Positions 19,509-27,342 of a stretch of DNA of 64,000 bases are shown piece by piece. The translations under genes were made by a program, and so were the position numbers. This DNA is from Methylococcales bacterium (GTDB lineage Bacteria > Pseudomonadota > Gammaproteobacteria > Methylococcales > Methylomonadaceae): assembly GCA_026398895.1 (NCBI GenBank), contig JAPLRZ010000055.1, positions 1 through 64,000 on the forward strand, in the 5' to 3' direction. The notes under the pieces were generated by a model. The model ran no database searches, had not been told where the DNA came from, and saw nothing but the letters and a program-made list of their open reading frames with translations. Positions within the stretch are counted from its first letter, which is position 1. Each line of letters starts with the position of its first letter.

Positions 19509-20330
19509 ATGAGTGTGCTGGATGAGTTAAGAAAAAAAGCCGATGAAAAAAAAGCGGCTGAACAGCAAGAAGCCTCAGCTAATGAACGGCTAGAGGAGAT
19601 TTATCAGGCAAAAATTCTGCCCAAAATGCAGTTTATTTTTGATAGTTTTCAAGAAACTATTGAATATCTCAATTTTCTGAAAGAACCTGTTGAGGTAAAA
19701 AACTATTGCTCGAAATATCCGCAATTTGGCAGTCTTTTCCAATCAAATTATAGAATTAATACCGATGGACGTATTGGTCTTGCCGATTACAATCGCTTGA
19801 TGCAAATTAACGTCGGTTTTTTTTGTGAGGCTAAAGGTGAGTTTAGTTATCGAGTAGAATCTGAGCCTTTAATTGATAAAGAAATTCAGTTTTTGCAGGC
19901 CAAAAAACTATCCTTTGATTGGAAACACCACTCGCCTATTGGTAGCCCAGCTTTCACGATTTTTACAGTTCAAAAAAAAGTTCCTGTTGCCTTTCGCATT
20001 GAAGTTGATTATAAGCAATCAATGTTGAAAGTATTTATCAAAAACCATGAAAATCTTCAGTCGTTTAGCAAGAGCTATACACCCGAAGAGCTTGATAATG
20101 ATTTTTTAGATGCCTTACTGTGTTATTTTCTGCGTAAAGATAAACGCTTCGTCAAAGTTGATGATGATCTGTCCATTGAACGTAGAAATGCTATTAAGGC
20201 AGCGGTACAAAGCAAAGCCGCCAGCTATCAAAAAAAATATGAGCAAGCTCCTCCAGAAGAGCCAGAACCAGAAATCACTAAAAAAAATCCTATCAAATCG
20301 CTGTTTTCAAAATTTCAGAGAAAAAGCTAA
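19509..20330 (+). CDS. Hypothetical cytoplasmic protein, coiled-coil N-terminus
   Basis: I do not recognise the family. The 273-aa product has no signal peptide or membrane helix. Residues 1-45 are highly charged and predicted helical (LDELRKKADEKKAAEQQEAS). The middle is a mixed alpha/beta domain rich in aromatic residues, and the C-terminal 35 residues are Pro/Glu/Lys-rich ending in KSLFSKFQRKS. A CCAAGGAAA Shine-Dalgarno supports the start. It is monocistronic, with a convergent heptosyltransferase-like gene ending 3 bp after it. Confidence 0.75.
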   Translation: MSVLDELRKKADEKKAAEQQEASANERLEEIYQAKILPKMQFIFDSFQETIEYLNFLKEPVEVKNYCSKYPQFGSLFQSNYRINTDGRIGLADYNRLMQINVGFFCEAKGEFSYRVESEPLIDKEIQFLQAKKLSFDWKHHSPIGSPAFTIFTVQKKVPVAFRIEVDYKQSMLKVFIKNHENLQSFSKSYTPEELDNDFLDALLCYFLRKDKRFVKVDDDLSIERRNAIKAAVQSKAASYQKKYEQAPPEEPEPEITKKNPIKSLFSKFQRKS

Positions 20331-20332
20331 CG

Positions 20333-21397
20333 CTATTTATTGAGTATCAATCGAATCGTTGCTTTTACTCGCTCAGGGCTTAGCGTATCCAAACAGACAC
20401 TGCGACTACCTTGATGCTTATCGCAGCCTTCCAAATGACAAGGTACACAGGATTTTTCACCTTGAAGCAAATGAATGTTATTGACTGTCTGACTGCCAAT
20501 TTTTGAAAATGGGTTGGTATTTTGCTCAAAGCAGTATGGCCAAGGAGCCCATTTAACAGGATTAGTCGGCCCATATAGAGCAATAACAGGCACATTAGTT
20601 GCGGCTGACAAATGTGTAATACCCGTATCAACGCCTATGTATAATGCAGCGTTAGTCAATAAATGTGTCAATTGCGCTAAAGACACTCGCCCAGCAAGAT
20701 TAAGTGTATCCTCAGGCAATTGCTTGGCAATATTGGCAACATAGTCTATTTCTGCTTGTGCCGTTCCCCCTGTCAGTACCAACTTTAAACCAAGCTCATG
20801 CAAATAAAGCCCTATTTCTATCCAGCCTGCAATCGTCCATTGTTTATAAGTCCATTGTGGATGGGTGTGTAAAACTGCGTAAGCACTATTGCCGACTAAT
20901 TGATTTAATGCCTGCGTGTCATCGGTTTGTGGTGGCACTAATTCAAAACACGGAGGCACATTAATCAACGCCAGTATGTTTAAATGTTGTAACACCGTAT
21001 GGGTATTCTCATCATATTCTAGCCAGCGGTACAGAAAAAACCGTTTCCACCAACCCGTATTAGGTTTCGTTGGCACAATACCTATTCGCTGTGAAGCGGC
21101 AAACAAACTGTATAAAAAAGGACGATCACCTGCTTGCGTAGTAATGGCTAAATCATAACGCCGTCTTAATTGTCGTAATAATGCCCAGTTATCGGCGAAT
21201 CTGGCTTTACTTGGCACACAAATCAGCTGATTAATATCGGGATTACCTTCCAACATTGCAACCGTATTGGCATAGAGCAATATATCTAACTGAGCATCGG
21301 GATACGCTTGACGTAGTGAGCGTATTAATGGCGTAGTCAATAACACATCACCCAAATAACGCAAAGCAATGACTAAAATTTTGCGTGGTTTGCTCAT
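20333..21397 (-). CDS. Glycosyltransferase family 9 (ADP-heptose:LPS heptosyltransferase-like)
   Basis: Inner-membrane-associated transferase adding heptose or a related sugar to the LPS core. The N-terminal RKILVIALRYLGDVLLTTPLIRSLRQAYP is the GT9 acceptor-side signature (GDVLLTTP). The C-terminal half has the donor-site pattern TGGTAQAEIDYV and YIGVDTGITHLSAATNVPVIALYGPTNP. At 354 aa it fits RfaQ/WaaQ-type enzymes. A C-terminal Cys/His-rich tail (CVPCHLEGCDKH) is common in this group. It is the last gene of a leftward run after the DUF2231 gene, with a 9-bp gap. Confidence 0.85.
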   Translation of the reverse strand: MSKPRKILVIALRYLGDVLLTTPLIRSLRQAYPDAQLDILLYANTVAMLEGNPDINQLICVPSKARFADNWALLRQLRRRYDLAITTQAGDRPFLYSLFAASQRIGIVPTKPNTGWWKRFFLYRWLEYDENTHTVLQHLNILALINVPPCFELVPPQTDDTQALNQLVGNSAYAVLHTHPQWTYKQWTIAGWIEIGLYLHELGLKLVLTGGTAQAEIDYVANIAKQLPEDTLNLAGRVSLAQLTHLLTNAALYIGVDTGITHLSAATNVPVIALYGPTNPVKWAPWPYCFEQNTNPFSKIGSQTVNNIHLLQGEKSCVPCHLEGCDKHQGSRSVCLDTLSPERVKATIRLILNK

Positions 21398-21406
21398 ACG
21401 ATGAAA

Positions 21407-22030
21407 TTAATGCTCGTGTTCATGATGATTACTTTCGCTTGCGGATTGCGGTTGAACAAGCTGAACCGCTGTGCCGTATTTATAAACCATCAATCCACCC
21501 AAATCTGCACCCAGTGCCAGTAGCACACACATTAAACCAGACAGAATAAGAAAAAACGTATTCGCCCCACCTGTTAACAAAGCACCTTTTTTTAATCGCC
21601 ACAAAGACAAACTTACCGCTAAGATTAATACAGATATGCCAAAACTTTCATGCCGTTCCATAATGGCATGAACGACATCATTATGCGGCACCGAATAAGC
21701 CGCCGCAAAGCCAGCGATAACGGTAAAAACTGCACCAATCGCGCCAAAATATAATAGATAACTAGCAACCTCACGCCACTGCGGTTTTTTTACCAAACAA
21801 GCTACGACATCGAACAGAAAAAAAATGACTAAAAATGCAATCGGAAAATGCACTAATAATGGATGAATATTATTCATTCCCGCTAACCCTGGCATCAAGG
21901 CATTAAAAAAGCCATCCCCACCCGACGCGGTTAAACCTTCAAAAAAAGCCAGCATCCCTGTCAACATCTCAAGCAAACCGCCACTTTGATCGGCATTGCC
22001 ATGAACTTGCCACGCTAAAAAATTATTCAT
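21407..22030 (-). CDS. DUF2231 integral membrane protein
   Basis: A 207-aa membrane protein with the DUF2231 hallmark [23 protein letters not shown] near residue 50, followed by three further helices ([61 protein letters not shown]) and a His-rich C-terminus (SNHHEHEH). Conserved histidines within helices suggest heme or metal binding, but no function is established. The N-terminal 45 residues are a Gly/Met-rich extension. It sits between truA and the GT9 gene on the same strand. Confidence 0.8.
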   Translation of the reverse strand: MNNFLAWQVHGNADQSGGLLEMLTGMLAFFEGLTASGGDGFFNALMPGLAGMNNIHPLLVHFPIAFLVIFFLFDVVACLVKKPQWREVASYLLYFGAIGAVFTVIAGFAAAYSVPHNDVVHAIMERHESFGISVLILAVSLSLWRLKKGALLTGGANTFFLILSGLMCVLLALGADLGGLMVYKYGTAVQLVQPQSASESNHHEHEH

Positions 22031-22055
22031 ATCATCACCCTATTGGTAAAAGAAA

Positions 22056-22865
22056 CTAATCAAACCGCCGCGCATTATCTGGCAATTTATCAAACACGCA
22101 ATGTTTCGCAAGTCCATAATGTTTGGGGTAATACACTGCACCTAAATACAAACCATCGGGCGGCGCAGTCACACCACCCAATTTACGACTTTTAACATGA
22201 AGTAATTCCTTTGTCCACTCAACAGGCTGTTTTCCCGCACCGATAGCTATTAACACGCCTGCAATATTACGCACCATGTGATGTAAAAACGCATTGGCAG
22301 AAATATCAATAATCACCTTATCGTCATCTCGATAAACCTCAATAAAATACATCAACCGACACGGACTTTTAGACTGGCAGCCTTGAGCGCGAAACGAGGA
22401 AAAATCATGCTGACCAATCAACACCTGTGCCGCTGAGTGCATTTTTTCTACATCTAATGGTGCTGCGTGCCACGTTACTTGATTGCGCAATAACGCTGAC
22501 TTAATCGGACGATTCAAAATAACATAACGATAAAAACGGGCAATTGCACTGTAACGGGCGTGAAAATCACCAATAGACGCTTGCACCCAAGTAATACGCA
22601 CATCATTAGGCAAAAAACTATTACCTCCCATCAACCACTCACGAAGCTCTCGCGTGGTGGTGGTATCAAAATGCACCACTTGTTCCAGCGCGTGTACGCC
22701 TGTATCTGTGCGTCCTGCGCATTGTACGGTGACAGGATGATTAGCAATTTTGCTTAACGCCTGTTCTAACACCTGCTGAACATTGCGGTGCTGAACTTGC
22801 CATTGCCAGCCACAAAAACCACTGCCATCATATTCCACACCCAACACCATACGGGTTTTACTCAT
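22056..22865 (-). CDS. truA: tRNA pseudouridine(38-40) synthase TruA
   Basis: Isomerises uridines 38-40 of the tRNA anticodon stem. The 269-aa protein carries the catalytic motif CAGRTDTGVHALEQVVHF, with the nucleophile Asp at residue 54, and an N-terminal VEYDGSGFCGWQWQ. The C-terminal part has NAFLHHMVRNIAGVLIAIGAGKQ. Its ATG overlaps the end of the L,D-transpeptidase gene by 8 bp, implying coupled translation. Confidence 0.96.
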   Translation of the reverse strand: MSKTRMVLGVEYDGSGFCGWQWQVQHRNVQQVLEQALSKIANHPVTVQCAGRTDTGVHALEQVVHFDTTTTRELREWLMGGNSFLPNDVRITWVQASIGDFHARYSAIARFYRYVILNRPIKSALLRNQVTWHAAPLDVEKMHSAAQVLIGQHDFSSFRAQGCQSKSPCRLMYFIEVYRDDDKVIIDISANAFLHHMVRNIAGVLIAIGAGKQPVEWTKELLHVKSRKLGGVTAPPDGLYLGAVYYPKHYGLAKHCVFDKLPDNARRFD

Positions 22866-23346
22866 GACTAAAAACTCTCATACCAACTGACACTCGATTA
22901 AATAAATCCACCATATCGGTATTATACAAGCGAATACAGCCATGTGATTGCGGCGTACCATCCATTAATTCATCAGGGCAACCGTGTAGATAGATATATC
23001 GCCACGTTGTATCGACATTGCCGTAACGATTTTTACGCGCTTCTAAACCGCCTAACCAAAGAATGCGGGTTAAAATCCAATCCCGTTCTGGATATTGGGC
23101 GGCAAGTTCAGGGCTATAAATCTCTCCTGTGGCGCGTCTGGCTTTAAACACACTGTACAACGGCAGCCCCGCGCCGATTTTTGCGCGAATGCTGTGCCAA
23201 CCTCTGGGTGTACAACCACTGCCCATTAGTTCACCCGCGCCATTTTTAGCCGTGGAAATTGGGTAGGTTTTTAGTGTTTGCCCGTTTTCGATGAGCGAGA
23301 GTTGTTGGCTGGTGATGCAAATATCGAGATAGGAATTAGACAGCAT
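22858..23346 (-). CDS. L,D-transpeptidase (YkuD domain)
   Basis: Cysteine peptidoglycan transpeptidase. The YkuD active site is seen as LHGCPDELMDGTPQSHGCIR with the catalytic His and Cys, and the protein begins with the typical strand pattern LDICITSQQLSLIENGQTLKTYPIS. No signal peptide is visible, which is also true of some ErfK/YbiS-like small proteins. The start was placed at MLSNSYLD (162 aa); the frame extends 16 codons further with another possible start at 23394. It is the first gene of a leftward operon with truA. Confidence 0.87.
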   Translation of the reverse strand: MLSNSYLDICITSQQLSLIENGQTLKTYPISTAKNGAGELMGSGCTPRGWHSIRAKIGAGLPLYSVFKARRATGEIYSPELAAQYPERDWILTRILWLGGLEARKNRYGNVDTTWRYIYLHGCPDELMDGTPQSHGCIRLYNTDMVDLFNRVSVGMRVFSHE

Positions 23347-23365
23347 GGAATTTATTGGGTGGTAA

Positions 23366-23392
23366 GTTGGATTAGCGATAAGCCAATCCAAC
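23366..23392. repeat. GTTGGGTTAGCG-type palindromic repeat
   Basis: Short stem GTTGGATT/AATCCAAC around GCGATAAG. Similar palindromes occur at 25015-25039, 29911-29936 (imperfect) and 47363-47389. These look like one dispersed family. Confidence 0.5.
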
Positions 23393-23460
23393 AATTGCGG
23401 GGGTCAATAAACAATCTTCATGATAATAACGATTGTTGGGTTACTAAAAAACGCTTACCT

Positions 23461-24435
23461 CTATTTACCAATAAACTGCCCAAAGGCTCGACTACCGCGA
23501 GCAGTGATAATTGTTTCTTTGACTTGCAAAGTTTTAGCATCTAACAAAGAGACATTTTTATCAAACCAGTTGGCGACATAAATATGACGATCATCCAAGT
23601 GCGTGCCGATACCTTCGGGTTTTTCACCCACTTCAATCAAGCCGATAGTGCTTAAGCTTTCGGTATCAATGACGGAGACTGTACCATCATCCATATTAGT
23701 AACGAATAAACGACTGTCATTTAAAGCCAAGGTAGCTGCGTAAGGCAACGCGCCAACTTTAATAGTGGCAATAGCTTTCATCTGTGGTGTTTCTAATACA
23801 GTGACATCATCGCTTTCGACATTAACCGCATACACTTTTTCGCCGCGTGAATCTATCGCTAGACCAAATGGATGCTGACCGACAGGCGTGGTTTTCTTGA
23901 CAGTCAGGGTGTGCGTGTCTATCTGTGATACTGAGTTATCGAGGCGATTAGCGACATACAGCCAGTGATTATCTTGGCTCACAACTAGCCCTGAGGGTGA
24001 TTGACCTACCGTGATGGTTTTAATAATTTCTAAGCTGTCCGCGTCCAGCACTGATACCGTATTGATAAACCAATCGGCAACATAAATACGTTTACCATCG
24101 GGAGCAACGGTGATCCCTAACGCCCCCTCGCTGGTTTTAACAGTGGTTATTAGTTGCTGTTTTCTGGCATCTATGACTGCAAAACCGTGGGCTTCTGGTG
24201 TACTGATATAGACTTTATCACCATTAGGCGAGACGGCAACACCTGCGGGTTTACCACTCACAGCAATGGTATTGACCACTTTATTGTCAGCGAGATCAAT
24301 AACAGACACGCTGTCTGCCAATTGATTGCTGATATAAGCAAACGGTGCGGCAGCCAGTGGTGTCGATAATAAAGCAGCAAGAGCAATTGCTGCCGCACGG
24401 GTGTTCAATGCCAACATAGATTTATTGCTCAGCAA
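23461..24435 (-). CDS. Secreted YVTN-type beta-propeller protein
   Basis: Periplasmic beta-propeller of 324 aa with a signal peptide ending near ALLSTPLAAA. About seven repeats of roughly 42 residues follow the pattern G-x-x-P-x-G-(V/I)-x-(V/L)-(S/A)-x-(D/N)-x-x-x-(V/I)-Y-V-(A/S)-N, for example GQSPSGLVVSQDNHWLYVAN and GEKPEGIGTHLDDRHIYVAN. Such propellers accompany PQQ-dependent alcohol oxidation systems, and it overlaps the start of a MxaD-like gene by 14 bp. A binding or scaffold role in periplasmic methanol oxidation is inferred. An internal start at MLALN is also possible. Confidence 0.82.
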   Translation of the reverse strand: MLSNKSMLALNTRAAAIALAALLSTPLAAAPFAYISNQLADSVSVIDLADNKVVNTIAVSGKPAGVAVSPNGDKVYISTPEAHGFAVIDARKQQLITTVKTSEGALGITVAPDGKRIYVADWFINTVSVLDADSLEIIKTITVGQSPSGLVVSQDNHWLYVANRLDNSVSQIDTHTLTVKKTTPVGQHPFGLAIDSRGEKVYAVNVESDDVTVLETPQMKAIATIKVGALPYAATLALNDSRLFVTNMDDGTVSVIDTESLSTIGLIEVGEKPEGIGTHLDDRHIYVANWFDKNVSLLDAKTLQVKETIITARGSRAFGQFIGK

Positions 24436-24988
24436 TTTTTTTCAGATCAATTAAACCAGTCATCACAAATGATTTAACCGCTGCATTCGCAGTGGCTTCG
24501 TTCATTTCTTCAGGTGGATTGTTGTTGGTGTAAGCGCGGTAATAACCTGCTTTCCATGTCACTTCGCTGTTATCGCCTTTAGGGGCAACAGTGATAGTGG
24601 CAGAAAAATTAGCAACAGGAATAGCGGGGACTTTTTCATCTACGCCCGCATAATTGATGGTTTTTACGATACTCATATCGGTAATTTTGTATGAGTAAGA
24701 CATATTGGCTTCGTCATATTTTTTCAGTTCTTCGTTGACAGTGTTGCCGTCTTTTAAAGTCAATATGCGTTTGCCGCCTTTCAGATTACCGCCTTCGGCG
24801 GGTGAAGTAAAAACCTCAGAATGCCATGCGGCAATATCACCAAAATCTTTAATCAAACCCCAGACTTTCTCTGCGGGTGCATTAATGATGATGGTTTCAT
24901 CAGTGTCTTGACGCACAGGACCATGTGCGTTTGCTAAACCAGTGAAGCACAATAACGCAGCGGCTAAGGGTAAAATTATTTTTTTCAT
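24422..24988 (-). CDS. MxaD-like periplasmic SRPBCC protein (copy 2)
   Basis: A 188-aa exported protein with a signal peptide (MKKIILPLAAALLCFTGLANA) and an SRPBCC fold: TIIINAPAEKVWGLIKDFGDIAAWH, then a conserved RAYTNNNPPEEMNEATANAAV segment. It closely resembles MxaD, a periplasmic protein that helps methanol dehydrogenase interact with its cytochrome c acceptor. It is paralogous to the next upstream gene. The 14-bp overlap with the beta-propeller start suggests co-translation. The assignment to methanol oxidation is from family resemblance and context. Confidence 0.78.
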   Translation of the reverse strand: MKKIILPLAAALLCFTGLANAHGPVRQDTDETIIINAPAEKVWGLIKDFGDIAAWHSEVFTSPAEGGNLKGGKRILTLKDGNTVNEELKKYDEANMSYSYKITDMSIVKTINYAGVDEKVPAIPVANFSATITVAPKGDNSEVTWKAGYYRAYTNNNPPEEMNEATANAAVKSFVMTGLIDLKKIAEQ

Positions 24989-25014
24989 AATGGATGTCTC
25001 TTGAATATTGTGGG

Positions 25015-25039
25015 CTGGGTTAGCGACAGCGTAACCCAG
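25015..25039. repeat. GTTGGGTTAGCG-type palindromic repeat
   Basis: Stem CTGGGTTA/TAACCCAG around a GCGACAGCG core, between the two MxaD-like genes. It may separate the expression of the two paralogues. Confidence 0.5.
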
Positions 25040-25069
25040 AATTTACGGGCGATGTGTTGGGTTACGAAG

Positions 25070-25639
25070 TTATTTTTCAGCTAAGGCTTTCAGATTGTTC
25101 AATCCTGAGGTAAAAATACCTTTAATAGCAGCATTAGCAGCGGCTTCGTTCATTTCATCAGGTGGGTTGTTGTTGGTATAAGCGCGATAATAACCTGCTT
25201 TCCAATGTACGTTAGTCGTCGCGCCTTGTGCTTCTACAGTAATAGTTGCTGAGTAGTTATCGACAGGCACAACAGGCACTTTTTCTTCTACGCCTGCATG
25301 AGTAATGGTTTTTGCAGTACTCATTTCAGTGATTTTATAAGCATACGACATTTTAGCATCATCGTATTTTTTCAATTCTTCGGTAATCGTGCCGCCGTCT
25401 TTTAGCGTTAATACACGAGTCGCGCCTTTTTCATTGCCGCCTTTAACTTCAGTGCTTTTAATGGCAGGCAACCACGACATATCACCGTAATTTTTAATAA
25501 TGCCCCAGACTTTTTCCGCAGGAGCGTTAATAGTGATGGTTTCATCGGTATCTTGGCGAACTGGACCATGCGCATTAGCCACAGCAGTAAAAAGAAACAA
25601 TAATGCTGATAGACCAAAATAATTTTTTTTCATATTCAT
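25070..25639 (-). CDS. MxaD-like periplasmic SRPBCC protein (copy 1)
   Basis: A 189-aa exported SRPBCC protein, clearly a tandem duplicate of the downstream gene. Shared segments include HGPVRQDTDETI, INAPAEKVWG, LTLKDGGTITEELKKYDDAKMSY and KAGYYRAYTNNNPP. The signal peptide ends near ANA. It keeps a conserved Trp (DMSWLPAIKS) at the start of the ligand pocket where copy 2 has IAAWHSEVF. The divergence between copies suggests distinct partners. The ATG has an AGGAATGA context. Confidence 0.78.
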   Translation of the reverse strand: MNMKKNYFGLSALLFLFTAVANAHGPVRQDTDETITINAPAEKVWGIIKNYGDMSWLPAIKSTEVKGGNEKGATRVLTLKDGGTITEELKKYDDAKMSYAYKITEMSTAKTITHAGVEEKVPVVPVDNYSATITVEAQGATTNVHWKAGYYRAYTNNNPPDEMNEAAANAAIKGIFTSGLNNLKALAEK

Positions 25640-25682
25640 TCCTCAAAGAATGTAAGTAGATAGTTCTAACATTTCGTTGTAG

Positions 25683-25708
25683 CTAAACAGCTAAAGCTGT
25701 TTTACTCC
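25683..25708. repeat. GGAGT-hairpin family, half copy (minus orientation)
   Basis: Palindrome AACAGCTAAAGCTGTT followed by TTACTCC. The stretch TAAACAGCTAAAGCTGTTTT plus ACTCC is identical to the right half of the element ending at 29820. It lies just after the stop of the SnoaL-like gene and may form a terminator-like hairpin. Confidence 0.6.
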
Positions 25709-26116
25709 TTAACCGCCAACCTGAGCAATCCAATCTTGCAGGTTGTAATAATTGGTAATACGCGCCACTTTACCGTCACGAATATCAAAAAATGCACCTG
25801 CGGGTAGTTTATATTTCTGTCCTTGGGCTTCGGGTAAACCCTCATCAGTTCTTAAATATTCGCCCAATACTATAAACTCAGCCGCCGCACGATTACCGTC
25901 AGCAGTTGCCATAATCGCCATATCAACCAATTGTTCTTTATAGTTATGGTTCATACACGCCATAAACTGAGTGAAGGATTCTTTGCCTGTTTCGCGTCTA
26001 CCTTGGTTAATATCATGAATTACATCATCGGTGAGCAAACTTAAAAAAGTATCCATATCGCCGCCGTTGAACGCCGCATAATAGTCTTCTATCAGCTTAA
26101 TGCTGTCTTGGTTCAT
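25709..26116 (-). CDS. SnoaL-like/ketosteroid isomerase-related protein
   Basis: NTF2-fold protein of 135 aa in the steroid delta-isomerase-related group: IKLIEDYYAAFNGGDMDTFLSLLTDDVIHDINQG at the N-terminus and GAFFDIRDGKVARITNYYNLQDWI at the C-terminus. It is cytoplasmic, with no signal peptide. The pocket has acidic residues but the substrate cannot be predicted. It is on the same strand as the MxaD-like genes but separated by a hairpin repeat. A TTAAGGAGT Shine-Dalgarno supports the start. Confidence 0.8.
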   Translation of the reverse strand: MNQDSIKLIEDYYAAFNGGDMDTFLSLLTDDVIHDINQGRRETGKESFTQFMACMNHNYKEQLVDMAIMATADGNRAAAEFIVLGEYLRTDEGLPEAQGQKYKLPAGAFFDIRDGKVARITNYYNLQDWIAQVGG

Positions 26117-26200
26117 AGTGAACTCCTTAAGGTGGTGAGTAAAAAGCGGCTATTTTATAGTTAAATGGTGATTTTTCCTTGGTTATTTTTATAAAATCGG

Positions 26201-27322
26201 CTAACTAAAATTATTCGGAAACCATCCACGCTCTACGCAATCTCGAAAACACCACGCTGGAGTAGTTTCGGTTTTGTAATTCCAAAAAAACCAGCCCAGA
26301 TATTTTTCAAAGGTCAACAGTTGCGCCGCCGCGTAACCACGATAAGCAACATTAAGCTGAAAATTGTCCATATTCTCCAGCGCGTGATTGAAAGGACCTT
26401 CTGCCCACAGTGAAACAACGCGTAAATCCAGCCCTAAACTCCATTCACCACAATAGGTTTGATGTCCTAATTCATGAATAATGTCATCGGCTTCATTTTT
26501 CCAATCAATGGCGGCGCGTTGGATGTGGTGATAAATATCCATATCGATTTCTTCGCGAGCAAAACATTGGTAGCGATGAATATCAAATACCACATTACGG
26601 AATTCTTCACCTTTCAAAAAACCCAGATACTCACGGTGCGAGCGAAAGCCGTCATGAAATACCACCGCAACCTCTTCGGGTTTGCAGTATTTGCGAATAC
26701 GGTGATAGGCATCGGTATGATATTTTTTCAGTAAATCGGTATCAACATCCCAGCGCGGTTCGTTAAGTGTTTCGATGCCATGTAATGCGGGACGGTTTTG
26801 ATAGCGTTGCGCTAAGCGTTCCAACACGCTGAGTGAATGCTCAAGGTAGTCAGGGTCAGTGTGCCATTCACAAATATCTTTGATACCGCCATTATCAAAA
26901 CCATTTTGACAGCCAGGTGCAGCGTGTAAATCGAGTAGAACGTGTAACCCGAATTCTTCTGCCCAATCAAACACCTTATCCACAATTTCCAAGCCACCGA
27001 CCACAAACGGATAACGGTTATCACCATAGCTGTGGTGATACGGATAATCTTTACCGAATAACCAATGACCGACAGGCAAGCGCACCGCATTAATACCCGT
27101 TTTGGCAAGCCACGCAAAATCATCGCGGGTGATATAACTGTTCCAGTGTTGTTTTAATACGCTATCAGCGCGGTCGCCTAATTCAACGCAGTAGGTGGTT
27201 TCATCAGTGGCAGCCAGCCCCTCAAACACACTGGGCGTTATCCATTTTTCCAATACTAACCAACCACCTAAATTAACACCGCGTAGTTTTTTGCCAAATT
27301 TATTATCAAATGCGTGAGTCAT
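26201..27322 (-). CDS. GH5 family exo-beta-1,3-glucanase-like hydrolase
   Basis: A 373-aa glycoside hydrolase family 5 enzyme. The N-terminal LRGVNLGGWLVLEKWITPSVFEG matches the eukaryotic-type EXG1 exo-1,3-beta-glucanase group. The acid/base Glu is in GIETLNEPRWD and the nucleophile Glu in TYCGEWSLGLD. HWLFGKDYPYH and DLHAAPGCQNGFDNGG are also family-typical. No signal peptide is visible, so it may act on cytoplasmic or imported glucans, or be exported unusually. It lies 20 bp downstream of the degenerate ABC gene, suggesting cotranscription. Confidence 0.85.
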   Translation of the reverse strand: MTHAFDNKFGKKLRGVNLGGWLVLEKWITPSVFEGLAATDETTYCVELGDRADSVLKQHWNSYITRDDFAWLAKTGINAVRLPVGHWLFGKDYPYHHSYGDNRYPFVVGGLEIVDKVFDWAEEFGLHVLLDLHAAPGCQNGFDNGGIKDICEWHTDPDYLEHSLSVLERLAQRYQNRPALHGIETLNEPRWDVDTDLLKKYHTDAYHRIRKYCKPEEVAVVFHDGFRSHREYLGFLKGEEFRNVVFDIHRYQCFAREEIDMDIYHHIQRAAIDWKNEADDIIHELGHQTYCGEWSLGLDLRVVSLWAEGPFNHALENMDNFQLNVAYRGYAAAQLLTFEKYLGWFFWNYKTETTPAWCFRDCVERGWFPNNFS

Positions 27323-27342
27323 GTTTGATCCTCAAAGGTAGA

